A DNA stretch of 64,000 nucleotides from UBA1361 sp041656375 (GTDB lineage: Bacteria > Bacillota_I > Bacilli_A > RFN20 > CAG-826): the NCBI GenBank assembly GCA_964410505.1, contig CAYPGR010000001.1, positions 1 to 64,000 of the forward strand, given 5' to 3'. Below, piece after piece: positions 51,575 through 60,282 of this stretch. Position numbers and translations under genes: made by a program. Position 1 is the first letter of the stretch. Every line of letters begins with the position of its first letter. Below the pieces are notes generated by a model. It was not told where the DNA came from. It worked only from the letters and a program-made list of their open reading frames with translations, and did not search any database.

Positions 51575-51793
51575 TTACTTATACCGATATGTGATGCGGC
51601 CCCGTGTTAAATCATAGGGCGAAATTTCAACTGCGACACGATCACCTGGTAGAATGCGAATGTTATACATTCTGATTTTACCAGAAACGTGGGCCATGAT
51701 AATGTGTCCGTTGTCTAGTTGTACTTTAAAGTTTACCCCTGGTAAACATTCGAGTACTTTCGCCTCGACGGTAATGACGTCAGTTTTTGCCAT
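51575..51793 (-). CDS. infA: translation initiation factor IF-1
   Basis: 72-residue OB-fold factor that blocks the A site during initiation. It has VEAKVLECLPGVNFKVQLDNGHIIMAHVSGKIRMYNIRILPGDRVAVEISPYDLTRGRITYRYK. It is unusual only in starting MAKTDVIT. It overlaps the map stop by 1 nt. Confidence 0.98.
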   Translation of the reverse strand: MAKTDVITVEAKVLECLPGVNFKVQLDNGHIIMAHVSGKIRMYNIRILPGDRVAVEISPYDLTRGRITYRYK

Positions 51794-52554
51794 TAGTTCT
51801 CCTCCCCCATTGTTAATACTTCATAGCCATTTTCCGTAATAACGATAGTGTTTTCATAATGGCTTGCTAACTTCCCATCTTTAGTCTTGACGGTCCAGCC
51901 GTCCTTCATGACGACAAGGTCGACCAAACCTTCATTCAACATCGGCTCTATGGCGAGGGTCATTCCAACTTTTAGGATTGGACCAGTCCCCACTTTGCCA
52001 ACGTTTGGTACTGCCGGATCTTCATGGAGTTTTCGACCAACGCCATGACCGGTGTATTGATTTGTCACAGTGTAACCGTGACGGGTTGCATACTCATAAA
52101 CAGCATGCGAGATGTCTCCGATAAATCCGCCTGGGCGCGCTGCTTTATCAACTGCGTACCAAAACGATTCTTCGGTTACTTTAACAAGGTTTTGGGCCGC
52201 TTCCCGCACATTTCCGACAAGGAAGGTACGACAAGCGTCGCCAATATAACCGTTTTTAGTCACCCCGACGTCAACACTTACAATGTCCCCGTCTTGGATG
52301 ATTTCGCGCTTATTGGGGATCCCGTGAATTAACGTATCATTGACTGATACACACACGTGGCCCTTAAACCCGTTATAGTTTTTAAACGTTGGATAGCCCC
52401 CTTCATCGGTGATGACTTTGTTACAAATCATATCGACATCATAGGTGGACATCCCCGGCTTCAGTTCTTGCTTTAACGTTTTAAAGACTAAACTGACGAT
52501 GCGGCCTGCTTCTTTCATTAAAGCGATTTCGCGTGGCGACTTAAGGCTAATCAC
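51793..52554 (-). CDS. map: methionine aminopeptidase, type I
   Basis: Removes the initiator methionine, using two divalent metals. 253 residues: HGIPNKREI, SVDVGVTKNGYIGDACRTF with the metal-binding Asps, GHGVGRKLHEDPAVPN with His, AIEPML and a C-terminal ENTIVIT with the metal-binding Glu. It overlaps adk by 1 nt and infA by 1 nt, so these three form a coupled string. Confidence 0.98.
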   Translation of the reverse strand: MISLKSPREIALMKEAGRIVSLVFKTLKQELKPGMSTYDVDMICNKVITDEGGYPTFKNYNGFKGHVCVSVNDTLIHGIPNKREIIQDGDIVSVDVGVTKNGYIGDACRTFLVGNVREAAQNLVKVTEESFWYAVDKAARPGGFIGDISHAVYEYATRHGYTVTNQYTGHGVGRKLHEDPAVPNVGKVGTGPILKVGMTLAIEPMLNEGLVDLVVMKDGWTVKTKDGKLASHYENTIVITENGYEVLTMGEEN

Positions 52555-53210
52555 TATTTACTTACTCCATCAATAATTTTTTGAGCAGCTTTGAGTGATT
52601 TAGCGACGCCAGTGCCGCCATCGATTTCATGGAGCAGACCTTTTGATAGATAGAAGTTTTCGAGTGGTTTAGTTTCATTGTTGTAATGTCCTAACCGCAC
52701 AAGAAGACTTTCTTTGGTGTCATCTTTCCGTTGGAAGAGGTCACCGCCACACACATCACAAACGCCTTCAACTTTTGGTTTCATCGTTTCGACATGGTAG
52801 GGGGTGCCGCATTTACGGCAGACGCGACGGCCACTGATGCGGCGGACAAGTTCTTCTTCGGCACAACTAATATTGAGTACAACATTAATGGGACGGCCAA
52901 GATCATGACCAATCGTATCAAGGGCTTCGGCTTGTGGAAGCGTGCGTGGGAACCCATCAAGCAAGTAACCATTTGTACAGTCAGCTTGACTCAACCGTTC
53001 ACGAACGAGACTAATGGTCACTTCGTCAGGGACGAGGTGGCCTTCATTAATATAGCTCGCGGCTAAACGGCCAAGTGGTGTTCCTTCTTTGATTGCTTCA
53101 CGGAACATATCACCGGTCGAGATATGAGGAATGTGATACAAACCAATTAATTGTTTCGCTAACGTTCCTTTACCCGCTCCGGGTGGTCCTAATAAGATAA
53201 TATTGCACAT
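52554..53210 (-). CDS. adk: adenylate kinase with zinc-binding lid
   Basis: Equilibrates ATP, ADP and AMP. 218 residues: P-loop GPPGAGKGT (residues 7-15), IPHISTGDMFRE, LLDGFPRTLPQAEAL, and a lid with four cysteines (CRKCGTPYHVE...CDVCGGDLFQRKDD) that bind zinc, the Gram-positive form. Starts 4 nt after secY. Confidence 0.98.
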   Translation of the reverse strand: MCNIILLGPPGAGKGTLAKQLIGLYHIPHISTGDMFREAIKEGTPLGRLAASYINEGHLVPDEVTISLVRERLSQADCTNGYLLDGFPRTLPQAEALDTIGHDLGRPINVVLNISCAEEELVRRISGRRVCRKCGTPYHVETMKPKVEGVCDVCGGDLFQRKDDTKESLLVRLGHYNNETKPLENFYLSKGLLHEIDGGTGVAKSLKAAQKIIDGVSK

Positions 53211-53214
53211 CGTA

Positions 53215-54564
53215 TTAACCTCCTAAGATGCTGCCTTGCTCTTCAAAAGAGCGACCAGCAAGTAAGCCATCGATTTGGCTATTTAATTCAATCGCAACCC
53301 CAACCACAATGATGAGTCCTGTGCCGCCTAAGGCTAAGCTTTGATCAGGAACAATCTTTAAGAGAACAAGGACGATTGGGAGTGCAGCAATAATCGATAA
53401 GCTCACCGCTCCGATTACCGTAATCCGATTTAATACTTTGGCAACATAACGTTCGGTTTCCGCACCAGGGCGGACCCCAGGAATATAACTGCCATTTTTT
53501 TGGAAGTTTTCCGCAAGTTTTTCCGGATTAATTTGTAGTTTCGCATAAAAGAATGCAAACACCACAATTAAGAAGAGATAGATGAGAAGGCCCCAAGGCA
53601 TTTCCCATGTTTTGTCGTTAAACCACGGCATGGTCACAGTGTCCGATGAGTTAAAGATTTTTAACCATTGGGCATCAAGATTCGTTCCGCTAATAAACGA
53701 GGCAATAATCGACGGAGCCATCATAATGCTTGAAGCAAAGATGACTGGGATAACGCCTGCGCTATTAATTTTAATCGGTAAAAAGCTTGCTTGGGCCATT
53801 TTCCGGGTGGAACCACTTTTCCCGGCATGTTGAACCGGAATTTTGCGTTTACTTGTTTCAATAAAGGTAATAAAACCAATAATGACTAAGAAACTAAGGA
53901 CATAAACCCCAAATTGAAGGAGACCAATGAATAATTGTTCACTACCTTGGCCAACTTTATCACTTAACCAGTTACGGTAAGCGCCAATAATTTGGTTGGG
54001 AAGACTACTGACAATCCCGGCAAAGATAATCATACTAATGCCGTTACCGATCCCTTTACTACTAATTTGGTCACCAAGCCACATCACGAGCATCGTGCCC
54101 GCAAGCATGACGGTAATAATGTAAGCGTAGGACCAGAAGTTTGATTGTTCAAGCGTAATATAGCTTTGATTTTCCATCGTGACGATGACCCCATAAGCTT
54201 GGACCGCCCCCAACATTAGGGTCAGGTAACGGTTTGTCATTTCCATCTTCTTCCGACCATAATCACCTTGATTGGCGAGGTCGGTTAAGGCGGGAAGGAC
54301 GTCCATACTTAAGAGTTGAACGATAATCGAAGCGGTAATGTACGGGCTCACCCCAAGGGCGAACACACTAAATTGTTGCAGTGTGCCCCCACCAAGGAGG
54401 TTCATAAGTCCGAAGGCATCATTATTTTGGAAGCTAAAGTCGCTGAGCGTAACGCCAGGCACAGTAATCGCTGCACCAATTCGGAAGACAAACATAATCA
54501 TGATCGTAAAGAAAATACGATCAACAATCTCTTTATTCTTGAAAATTGCGGCGATCTTCCTCAT
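53215..54564 (-). CDS. secY: preprotein translocase subunit SecY
   Basis: Ten-span protein-conducting channel, 449 residues. It has IGAAITVPG, the plug region near NLLGGGTLQQFSVFALGVSPYITASI, TKIN-like LPIKINSAGVIPVIFA and the C-terminal GGTGLIIVVGVAIE. The window's lipoproteins and membrane proteins would pass through it. The ATG lies 2 nt past the rplO stop. Confidence 0.99.
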   Translation of the reverse strand: MRKIAAIFKNKEIVDRIFFTIMIMFVFRIGAAITVPGVTLSDFSFQNNDAFGLMNLLGGGTLQQFSVFALGVSPYITASIIVQLLSMDVLPALTDLANQGDYGRKKMEMTNRYLTLMLGAVQAYGVIVTMENQSYITLEQSNFWSYAYIITVMLAGTMLVMWLGDQISSKGIGNGISMIIFAGIVSSLPNQIIGAYRNWLSDKVGQGSEQLFIGLLQFGVYVLSFLVIIGFITFIETSKRKIPVQHAGKSGSTRKMAQASFLPIKINSAGVIPVIFASSIMMAPSIIASFISGTNLDAQWLKIFNSSDTVTMPWFNDKTWEMPWGLLIYLFLIVVFAFFYAKLQINPEKLAENFQKNGSYIPGVRPGAETERYVAKVLNRITVIGAVSLSIIAALPIVLVLLKIVPDQSLALGGTGLIIVVGVAIELNSQIDGLLAGRSFEEQGSILGG

Positions 54565-54566
54565 CG

Positions 54567-55007
54567 TTAGATTACCTCAGCTTTTCCGCCTAGCTTAACA
54601 ATTGCTTCACTTGCTGTTTGTGAAAATTTGTGGGCTTTAACGGTTAGTTTTTTACTTAGTTCACCGCGTGCTAAGACTTTCACGCCGTGGAGTTCTTTTC
54701 GGACAATGCCTTTTTCAACAAGAAGCGTTGGTGTGACCACGGTTCCGTCTTCAAATACATTTAAGTCTTCTAAGTTAACAACTGCGTATTTAATGGTGTT
54801 GACGTTATTGAAGCCCCGTTTTGGAATACGGCGGTAAATGGGTAATTGACCACCTTCGAAACCGAGTCTTGTGCCGCCACCACTACGTGAGTTTTGACCT
54901 TTTTCACCTTTACCAGATGTTTTGCCAAGGCCAGAACCAGGTCCACGACCGACTCTCTTAGCGGTTTTTTTGGCTCCTGGTGTGTATGTTAGTTCATGTA
55001 ATTTCAT
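54567..55007 (-). CDS. rplO: 50S ribosomal protein L15
   Basis: 146-residue assembly protein of the large subunit. MKLHELTYTPGAKKTAKRVGRGPGSGLGKTSGKGEKGQNSRSG is the diagnostic Gly/Lys-rich start, then GFEGGQLPIYRRIPKRGF. It follows rpsE by only 14 nt, leaving no room for rpmD (L30), which normally separates the two. Confidence 0.98.
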   Translation of the reverse strand: MKLHELTYTPGAKKTAKRVGRGPGSGLGKTSGKGEKGQNSRSGGGTRLGFEGGQLPIYRRIPKRGFNNVNTIKYAVVNLEDLNVFEDGTVVTPTLLVEKGIVRKELHGVKVLARGELSKKLTVKAHKFSQTASEAIVKLGGKAEVI

Positions 55008-55021
55008 AAGCTAATTCCTCC

Positions 55022-55642
55022 TTAAGCGCTTTCGCGAAGTCTTTTAACTTCGGCGGCGTTTTTAAGACCTTTAAGGCCTTTGTCAGTTGCTTTAAGGATG
55101 TTAAGTGGGGTCCGTGCACCATATACTTTGGAGTAAACGTTACGAACACCAGCAAGTTCTAAAATCGCACGGACTGGTCCGCCAGCGATAACACCAGTAC
55201 CTTCTGGGGCTGGTTTTAAGAACACGCTGCAAGCACCAAATTTACCAATTACTTCGTGAGCGATGGTATCACCTTTGACTAAATCAACGGTGAAGGTGTT
55301 TTTCTTGGCAACTTCAATTGCTTTTTTAATGGCATCCGGTACTTCTTGGGCTTTGGCATTGCCAAATCCGTATTTTCCTTTACCAAAGCCGATAACGACG
55401 ATGGCGGTGAAACGTAAGCGACGTCCACCTTTGGTTGTTTTACTAACGCGGTTGATAGCAACGACGCGTTCTTCATATTCTTTTGGACGTGGGGCGTTAC
55501 GGCGTGGACCGCGACCGCGAGGGCCGCCTTCCCGACGTTGGCCTCTTTGTTGTCCGCCGCGACGGGGTGCTTCTTGAGCAGGAGTGGCGACTTCAGCGAC
55601 GACTTCTTCAGTTTCAACAACTGGTTTATTCATTTCTTCCAT
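55022..55642 (-). CDS. rpsE: 30S ribosomal protein S5 with Arg/Gly-rich N-terminal extension
   Basis: About 206 residues, against about 166 in Bacillus. The first 50 residues are an acidic then Arg/Gly-rich extension (RRGGQQRGQRREGGPRG). The S5 core follows from YEERVVAINRVSKTTKGGRRLRFTAIVVIG through the C-terminal domain (APEGTGVIAGGPVRAILELAGV). I start at 55642 because GGAGG lies 9 nt upstream; an ATG at 55648 is only 3 nt from it. S5 shapes mRNA entry and decoding accuracy. Confidence 0.97.
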   Translation of the reverse strand: MEEMNKPVVETEEVVAEVATPAQEAPRRGGQQRGQRREGGPRGRGPRRNAPRPKEYEERVVAINRVSKTTKGGRRLRFTAIVVIGFGKGKYGFGNAKAQEVPDAIKKAIEVAKKNTFTVDLVKGDTIAHEVIGKFGACSVFLKPAPEGTGVIAGGPVRAILELAGVRNVYSKVYGARTPLNILKATDKGLKGLKNAAEVKRLRESA

Positions 55643-55656
55643 TTTCATTCTCCTCC

Positions 55657-56013
55657 TTAGAATTCTAACCCGGCTTTACGGGCGGCATCGGCTAAGGCTT
55701 GAATCCGACCATGGTAGAGATAGCCACCGCGATCGAAGACGACCTTGGTAAATCCAAGTTTCTTGGCGATGTTACCGATTTCGGTACCAACCGCGATGGC
55801 CGCTTCAACATTGGCCCCTGGATTTAATTTGAGAGAGAGTGAACTTGCACTGGCAAGGGTCACACCCTTCACATCATCGATTAATTGTACACTTAAGTGT
55901 TTATTACTACGGAAGACAACAAGCCGTGGAACTTCATGGGTACCGCTGATCTTGCGACGAATGCGATCATGACGACGTTTTCTAATAACGTTGCGTTTAA
56001 TTTGTTTAACCAT
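55657..56013 (-). CDS. rplR: 50S ribosomal protein L18
   Basis: 118-residue 5S rRNA-binding protein. RKRRHDRIRRKISGTHEVPRLVVFRSNKHLSVQLIDDVKGVTLASAS and the C-terminal GYLYHGRIQALADAARKAGLEF are diagnostic. A modest ribosome binding site (AAGGGT) precedes it. Confidence 0.98.
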   Translation of the reverse strand: MVKQIKRNVIRKRRHDRIRRKISGTHEVPRLVVFRSNKHLSVQLIDDVKGVTLASASSLSLKLNPGANVEAAIAVGTEIGNIAKKLGFTKVVFDRGGYLYHGRIQALADAARKAGLEF

Positions 56014-56025
56014 AAGTTTTCACCC

Positions 56026-56574
56026 TTATTTCTTAGCGCCTGCGCGCTTTCCTTCCTTACGAATAACTTTTTCATCACGGTATTTGATCCCTTTACCTTT
56101 ATAAGGTTCTGGTTCTCTCACCGCGCGAATGAGTGCTGCTGTTTGACCAACGGCATGCTTGTTAAAGCCGCTGACAACGACGGTCGTTGGGTTTTCCACT
56201 GAAATGGTCGCCCCTGGATGTGGATCAATGATGGTGTCATGACTGTAGCCGACATCAAGGAGAATACTTTGGCCTTTCATGCTTGCGCGATACCCAATCC
56301 CGATGATGTCGAGTTTAATGGTATAGCCTTCGCTAACACCAACAATGGCGTTATGGAGTAAGGCACGGACAGTACCGTGGTTTTGTTTTGTTTGTTTAAT
56401 TTCGTTATCACGTTTGACAACGATCACACCGGCTTCACTGGTGTCGACGCTGATATGTTGAGGAATAAACACATGGTTAGTGCCTTTTGGGCCTTTAACC
56501 GTAATGTCGTGACCTTTGATATCAACTGTTACGCCACTTGGGACCGTAATAATTTTGTTACCAATTCTTGACAT
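56026..56574 (-). CDS. rplF: 50S ribosomal protein L6
   Basis: 182-residue protein near the factor-binding site. SRIGNKIITVPSGVTVDIKGHDITVKGPKGTN and the C-terminal EPEPYKGKGIKYRDEKVIRKEGKRAGAKK are typical. AAGGAGG precedes the start. Confidence 0.98.
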   Translation of the reverse strand: MSRIGNKIITVPSGVTVDIKGHDITVKGPKGTNHVFIPQHISVDTSEAGVIVVKRDNEIKQTKQNHGTVRALLHNAIVGVSEGYTIKLDIIGIGYRASMKGQSILLDVGYSHDTIIDPHPGATISVENPTTVVVSGFNKHAVGQTAALIRAVREPEPYKGKGIKYRDEKVIRKEGKRAGAKK

Positions 56575-56583
56575 AATTCCTCC

Positions 56584-56979
56584 TTACCACACGTAGGCGA
56601 CGACTTCGCCACCAACGCCGAGGGCGCGGGCTTTCTTGTCCGTCACGATTCCTTGTGAAGTTGAGATAATCGCTATCCCTAATCCGCGTAAGACACGTGG
56701 TAATTTATCAGTTGTAGTGGTGACCCGTAATCCTGGTTTAGAAATCCGTTTTAAACCGGTAATTACTTTTTCACCTTTTGGTCCATATTTGAGGACCAAG
56801 GTTAAGACTTTCTTAACATCGCCAGAAATGACGAAGTCACGAATGTAACCTTCTTCTTTTAAAATTTTAGCAATTTGAACTTTGGTTTTGCTGCTAGGCA
56901 TTGCAACAGCGTCGTGGTTTAATGCATTTGCGTTACGAATTCTTGTAAGCATATCTGCAATTGGATCTGTCATACTCAT
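56584..56979 (-). CDS. rpsH: 30S ribosomal protein S8
   Basis: 16S central-domain binder and likely regulator of the spc part of the operon. 131 residues from MSMTDPIADMLTRIRNANALNHDAV to GGEVVAYVW. The start at 56979 is chosen because AGGAGG lies 9-10 nt upstream; the longer frame would overlap rpsN. ISTSQGIVTDKKARALGVGGE is diagnostic. Confidence 0.98.
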   Translation of the reverse strand: MSMTDPIADMLTRIRNANALNHDAVAMPSSKTKVQIAKILKEEGYIRDFVISGDVKKVLTLVLKYGPKGEKVITGLKRISKPGLRVTTTTDKLPRVLRGLGIAIISTSQGIVTDKKARALGVGGEVVAYVW

Positions 56980-56993
56980 GGTGTTGCTCCTCC

Positions 56994-57179
56994 TTACCAA
57001 CTGGCCTTTTTCATGCCAGGAATTTCGCCTTTATAGGCAAGCTCGCGTAAGCAAATACGGCATACGCCAAACTTTTGATAGACACTATGTGGTCTACCAC
57101 ATCTTGCACATCGGGTGTACGCTCTAACTTTGAATTTTGGCGTTCTTTTTTGTGCGACTATTTTACTAGTTTTTGCCAT
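56994..57179 (-). CDS. rpsN: 30S ribosomal protein S14, zinc-binding type Z
   Basis: 61-residue head protein. The CARCGRPHSVYQKFGVCRICLREL zinc ribbon (four Cys) and the C-terminal GEIPGMKKASW identify the short zinc-containing form. GGAGG precedes the ATG. Confidence 0.98.
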   Translation of the reverse strand: MAKTSKIVAQKRTPKFKVRAYTRCARCGRPHSVYQKFGVCRICLRELAYKGEIPGMKKASW

Positions 57180-57188
57180 ATTTCCTCC

Positions 57189-57959
57189 TTAGCGCGCAAA
57201 CGGCATGCCGAGTAAGGTTAGAAGTTCTAACGCTTCAGCGTCCGTTTTAGCGGTTGTGACAATGACAATGTCCATGCCACGAATTTTATTAACGAGATCG
57301 AAGTCGATTTCAGCGAAGATTAATTGTTCTTTCACGCCTAAGGTGTAGTTGCCGTGCCCGTCGAATGAGTTTTTGCTCACACCGCGGAAGTCACGCACCC
57401 GTGGGAGGGCAATACTGACTAATTTTTCGAAGAAGTCGTACATTCTTTCGCCTCTTAGGTCAACTTTACAACCGATCGCTTGACCTTCACGAAGTTTGAA
57501 GCTTGCTTCACTCTTCTTTGCAATGGTTACGACTGGTTTTTGACCCGCAATAAGGGTTAATTCTTTGACCGCTTCTTCAAGTAATTTAGCATTACTTGTG
57601 GCATCACCGACACCCATATTGATAACGATTTTGTTAAGTTTTGGAACTTGCATGGTTGATGTGTATTTGAATTTTTCCATTAAAGCTTTGATTGCAACTT
57701 CTTTATATTGTTTAACAACACGGTTGTTGCTTTCTTTTGCGACAGCTTTAACGACTTCCTTTACATCTTTTTTAGCAGCTTTTGGGGCCGCTTCTGCTTT
57801 TTCCACTTTTACTTTTTCAACTTTTGCTTTTTCTGCTTTTGGAGCGACTTCTTTTTTAGGAGCTGCTTCCTTTTTGACACTTTCTTTTTTGACGGCAGTT
57901 TTCGGTGCTACTTCAGCATCGCTTTTTGCAACTGTCTTTTTTGCTTTTTCTTCAGCCAT
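57189..57959 (-). CDS. rplE: 50S ribosomal protein L5 with long Lys/Ala/Glu-rich N-terminal extension
   Basis: 256 residues, against about 179 in Bacillus. The first 75 or so are low-complexity Lys/Ala/Glu/Val repeats. The standard core then starts at YKEVAIKALMEKFKYTSTMQVPKLNKIVINMGVGDA and runs to DAEALELLTLLGMPFAR. AGGAGG sits 7 nt before the long start at 57959 and no alternative site precedes the core, so the extension is likely made. L5 binds 5S rRNA and the central protuberance. Confidence 0.97.
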   Translation of the reverse strand: MAEEKAKKTVAKSDAEVAPKTAVKKESVKKEAAPKKEVAPKAEKAKVEKVKVEKAEAAPKAAKKDVKEVVKAVAKESNNRVVKQYKEVAIKALMEKFKYTSTMQVPKLNKIVINMGVGDATSNAKLLEEAVKELTLIAGQKPVVTIAKKSEASFKLREGQAIGCKVDLRGERMYDFFEKLVSIALPRVRDFRGVSKNSFDGHGNYTLGVKEQLIFAEIDFDLVNKIRGMDIVIVTTAKTDAEALELLTLLGMPFAR

Positions 57960-57969
57960 GGTGCACCTC

Positions 57970-58278
57970 CTACTTAATCACTTCGCCAGATTTTTTGGCG
58001 TAGCGAACTTTTTTGCCTTTCACTTCTTTAATTCCAACTCTAGTTGCCTTCTTGGTTTTAGGATCGATGAGGGCGACGTTACTGACGTGTACCGGCGCAT
58101 AGACATCGATGATACTACCTTCTGGATTTTGTTGGGTTGGTTTCCGGTGTTTTTTCTTAATATTAATCCCTTCAACCACGACTTTTTCTAATTTTGGATA
58201 TGCCCGTTGGACAATGCCGGTTTTACCTTTGTCAGCGCCCGTGATGACGATGACTTTATCACCTTTTTTAATTAACAT
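57970..58278 (-). CDS. rplX: 50S ribosomal protein L24
   Basis: 102-residue assembly-initiator protein with a KOW motif: KKGDKVIVITGADKGKTGIVQRAYPKLEKVVVEGINI and KPTQQNPEGSIIDVYAPVHVSNVALIDP. GGAGGC precedes it. Confidence 0.98.
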   Translation of the reverse strand: MLIKKGDKVIVITGADKGKTGIVQRAYPKLEKVVVEGINIKKKHRKPTQQNPEGSIIDVYAPVHVSNVALIDPKTKKATRVGIKEVKGKKVRYAKKSGEVIK

Positions 58279-58290
58279 ACTGGGTGCCTC

Positions 58291-58665
58291 CTATAAGACT
58301 TCCGGTGCCAAGGACACAATCTTCATTGCGCCTTCACCTTTTTCGCGTAATTCACGTGCGACGGGGCCGAAGACCCGGGTGCCGACCATATTACCATCGT
58401 TATTGACAATGACGACGGCGTTATCATCGAAACTAATTTTTGACCCATCGGGGCGTAAGACGCCTTTTTTGGTCCGGACGATAATGGCTTTGGCCATGTC
58501 GCCTTTTTTAACTTTTGAGTTTGGGGTTGCTTGTTTGATTGCAATAAGGACGAGATCGCCAATATTACTGCTTAAGCGGACGCTACCGCCGTAGAGGCGA
58601 ATGACACGACCCATTTTAGCACCAGAGTTATCAGCAACGACAACGTTTGTTTCTACTTGAATCAT
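58291..58665 (-). CDS. rplN: 50S ribosomal protein L14
   Basis: 124-residue protein of the subunit interface. MIQVETNVVVADNSGAKMGRVIRLYGGS and the C-terminal FGPVARELREKGEGAMKIVSLAPEVL are diagnostic. It starts 2 nt past rpsQ. Confidence 0.98.
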   Translation of the reverse strand: MIQVETNVVVADNSGAKMGRVIRLYGGSVRLSSNIGDLVLIAIKQATPNSKVKKGDMAKAIIVRTKKGVLRPDGSKISFDDNAVVIVNNDGNMVGTRVFGPVARELREKGEGAMKIVSLAPEVL

Positions 58666-58667
58666 AA

Positions 58668-58970
58668 CTATTCCTCCTTGGCTGTTTCTTCTTGAATGTC
58701 TTCAAGCGTCTTTTCCGCAAGGGCGAGAACTTCGACTAAGCGCCATCTTTTGGTAGCACTTAATGGACGGCTGGCCATGATGCGAACGACATCCCCTTCT
58801 TTTGCAAGATTGGTTTCGTCGTGTGCATAATATTTTTTACGATATTTGACGCGTTTGCCATATTTTGGGTGGCGTTTATAAGTTTCGACTAAGACGGTAA
58901 TCGTTTTATCCATTTTTGCGCTAATGACCACACCGTCGAAGGTTGATCTTGCTTTTCTATTCGTTTCCAT
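58668..58970 (-). CDS. rpsQ: 30S ribosomal protein S17
   Basis: 100-residue OB-fold 16S binder. RKARSTFDGVVISAKMDKTITVLVETYKRHPKYGKRVKYRKKY and the core DVVRIMASRPLSATKRWRLVEVL are typical. The C-terminal tail is acidic and longer than the 87-residue Bacillus form. Confidence 0.97.
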   Translation of the reverse strand: METNRKARSTFDGVVISAKMDKTITVLVETYKRHPKYGKRVKYRKKYYAHDETNLAKEGDVVRIMASRPLSATKRWRLVEVLALAEKTLEDIQEETAKEE

Positions 58971-58984
58971 GTACTTAGTGCTCC

Positions 58985-59182
58985 TTATTTAATGCCAAGT
59001 TCACGTTCGCGTAAGACGGTATAGACTTTAGCGATATCTTTGCGAACTTTACTGATTTGGTTGCCATTTTCGAGTTGGCCAACTGCTTGTTTGCGGCGGA
59101 GGTGGAATAACTCTTCTTTTAAAGCGTACACTTTATCATTAAGTTCACCCACGCTTAGCGCGCGAATATCTTTAATCTTCAT
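58985..59182 (-). CDS. rpmC: 50S ribosomal protein L29
   Basis: 65-residue helical protein near the tunnel exit. MKIKDIRALSVGELNDKVYALKEELFHLRRKQAVGQLEN is diagnostic. The ATG lies 2 nt past the rplP stop, with GGAGG. Confidence 0.97.
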   Translation of the reverse strand: MKIKDIRALSVGELNDKVYALKEELFHLRRKQAVGQLENGNQISKVRKDIAKVYTVLRERELGIK

Positions 59183-59184
59183 GT

Positions 59185-59601
59185 TTATTCCTCCTTACCT
59201 TTCATGACGACACGTGTTTTGATCGGGAGTTTGAAGCCAGCAAGGCGAAGCGCTTCGCGGGCAATTTCTTCTTTAACGCCACCGATTTCAAATAAGACAC
59301 GATTTTTCTTAACGACGGCAACCCAATCTTCTGGATTCCCTTTACCAGAACCCATCCGGACTTCGGCTGGTTTCTTTGTTTTTGCGAGGTGTGGATAAAT
59401 TCTGATCCAGATTTTACCCGCCCGTTTGGTGTAACCGGCAAGCACAATACGCGCACTTTCGATTTGGCGGTTTGTGATGTAGGCACCTTCTAACGCTTGT
59501 AAGCCAAATTCACCGAAGTCGACATTCGCGCCGCCTTTGGTTAATCCTTCATAGCTTAAGCGTTGGGGACGACGATATTTGGTACGTTTTGGTTGTAACA
59601 T
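59185..59601 (-). CDS. rplP: 50S ribosomal protein L16
   Basis: 138-residue protein of the A-site side of the large subunit. MLQPKRTKYRRPQRLSYEGLTKGGANVDFGEFGLQ, RMGSGKGNPEDWVAVVK and PIKTRVVMKGKEE are diagnostic. It shares one base with the rpsC stop. Confidence 0.98.
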   Translation of the reverse strand: MLQPKRTKYRRPQRLSYEGLTKGGANVDFGEFGLQALEGAYITNRQIESARIVLAGYTKRAGKIWIRIYPHLAKTKKPAEVRMGSGKGNPEDWVAVVKKNRVLFEIGGVKEEIAREALRLAGFKLPIKTRVVMKGKEE

Positions 59602-60269
59602 TATTTATCTCCCCCTTGTTTATTTAAGTCATATTCACCGCGGCAGATCCAGACTTTGACCCCTAAACGGCCATAAGTGGTGTGGGCTTCTGCGTGAGCG
59701 TAATCAATATCACTACGTAAGGTATGAAGTGGCACAATGCCATCTTTATAACCTTCGCGACGAGCAATTTCCGCACCATTTAAGCGACCGCCAATTAAGG
59801 TTTTAATCCCTTTGGCGCCAGCTTTACGAACGCGTTGGATCGTTTTCTTTTGGACGATACGGAAGGAGCCTCTTTGTTCTAATTGACGGGCAATATCTTG
59901 CGCGACAAGGCTGGCATTGAGGTCAGGATTTTTCACTTCAACAACGTTGAGTTTAAGATCGCCGGACTTCACGATTTTTGCTAACCGAGCAGTGAGGGCT
60001 TTAATTTTGTCACCTTGTTGGCCAATAACGACACCAACGCGGGCAACGTGCACGCTGACAATGACACTGTATCCACTTTCGAAAGTGTTAACACGGTCAA
60101 TCTCAACGTGTGATAAGAGTGCCTCTTTAAGTTCGCCGGTGAGGAACTCACGGATGGCGATGTCTTCTTGAAGGAAAGCAGCGAAATCTTTATTTTTGGC
60201 AAACCAACGGCTGTTCCAATTACGGTAGATCCCGTATCTTAGGCCATTTGGATTAACTTTTTGTCCCAT
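59601..60269 (-). CDS. rpsC: 30S ribosomal protein S3
   Basis: 222-residue mRNA-entry protein with a KH domain (RVGVVIGQQGDKIKALTARLA) and C-terminal domain (YGRLGVKVWICRGEY). The start MGQKVNPNGLRYGIYRNWNSRWF is diagnostic. GGAGG precedes it. Confidence 0.98.
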   Translation of the reverse strand: MGQKVNPNGLRYGIYRNWNSRWFAKNKDFAAFLQEDIAIREFLTGELKEALLSHVEIDRVNTFESGYSVIVSVHVARVGVVIGQQGDKIKALTARLAKIVKSGDLKLNVVEVKNPDLNASLVAQDIARQLEQRGSFRIVQKKTIQRVRKAGAKGIKTLIGGRLNGAEIARREGYKDGIVPLHTLRSDIDYAHAEAHTTYGRLGVKVWICRGEYDLNKQGGDK

Positions 60270-60282
60270 TACTATTCCTCCT

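Noticed and set aside
57565..58191. 208-residue plus-strand frame opposite rplE and rplX
   Set aside because: It is the complement of the Lys/Ala-rich L5 extension and gives a Phe/Ser-rich, low-complexity peptide; shadow of a real gene.
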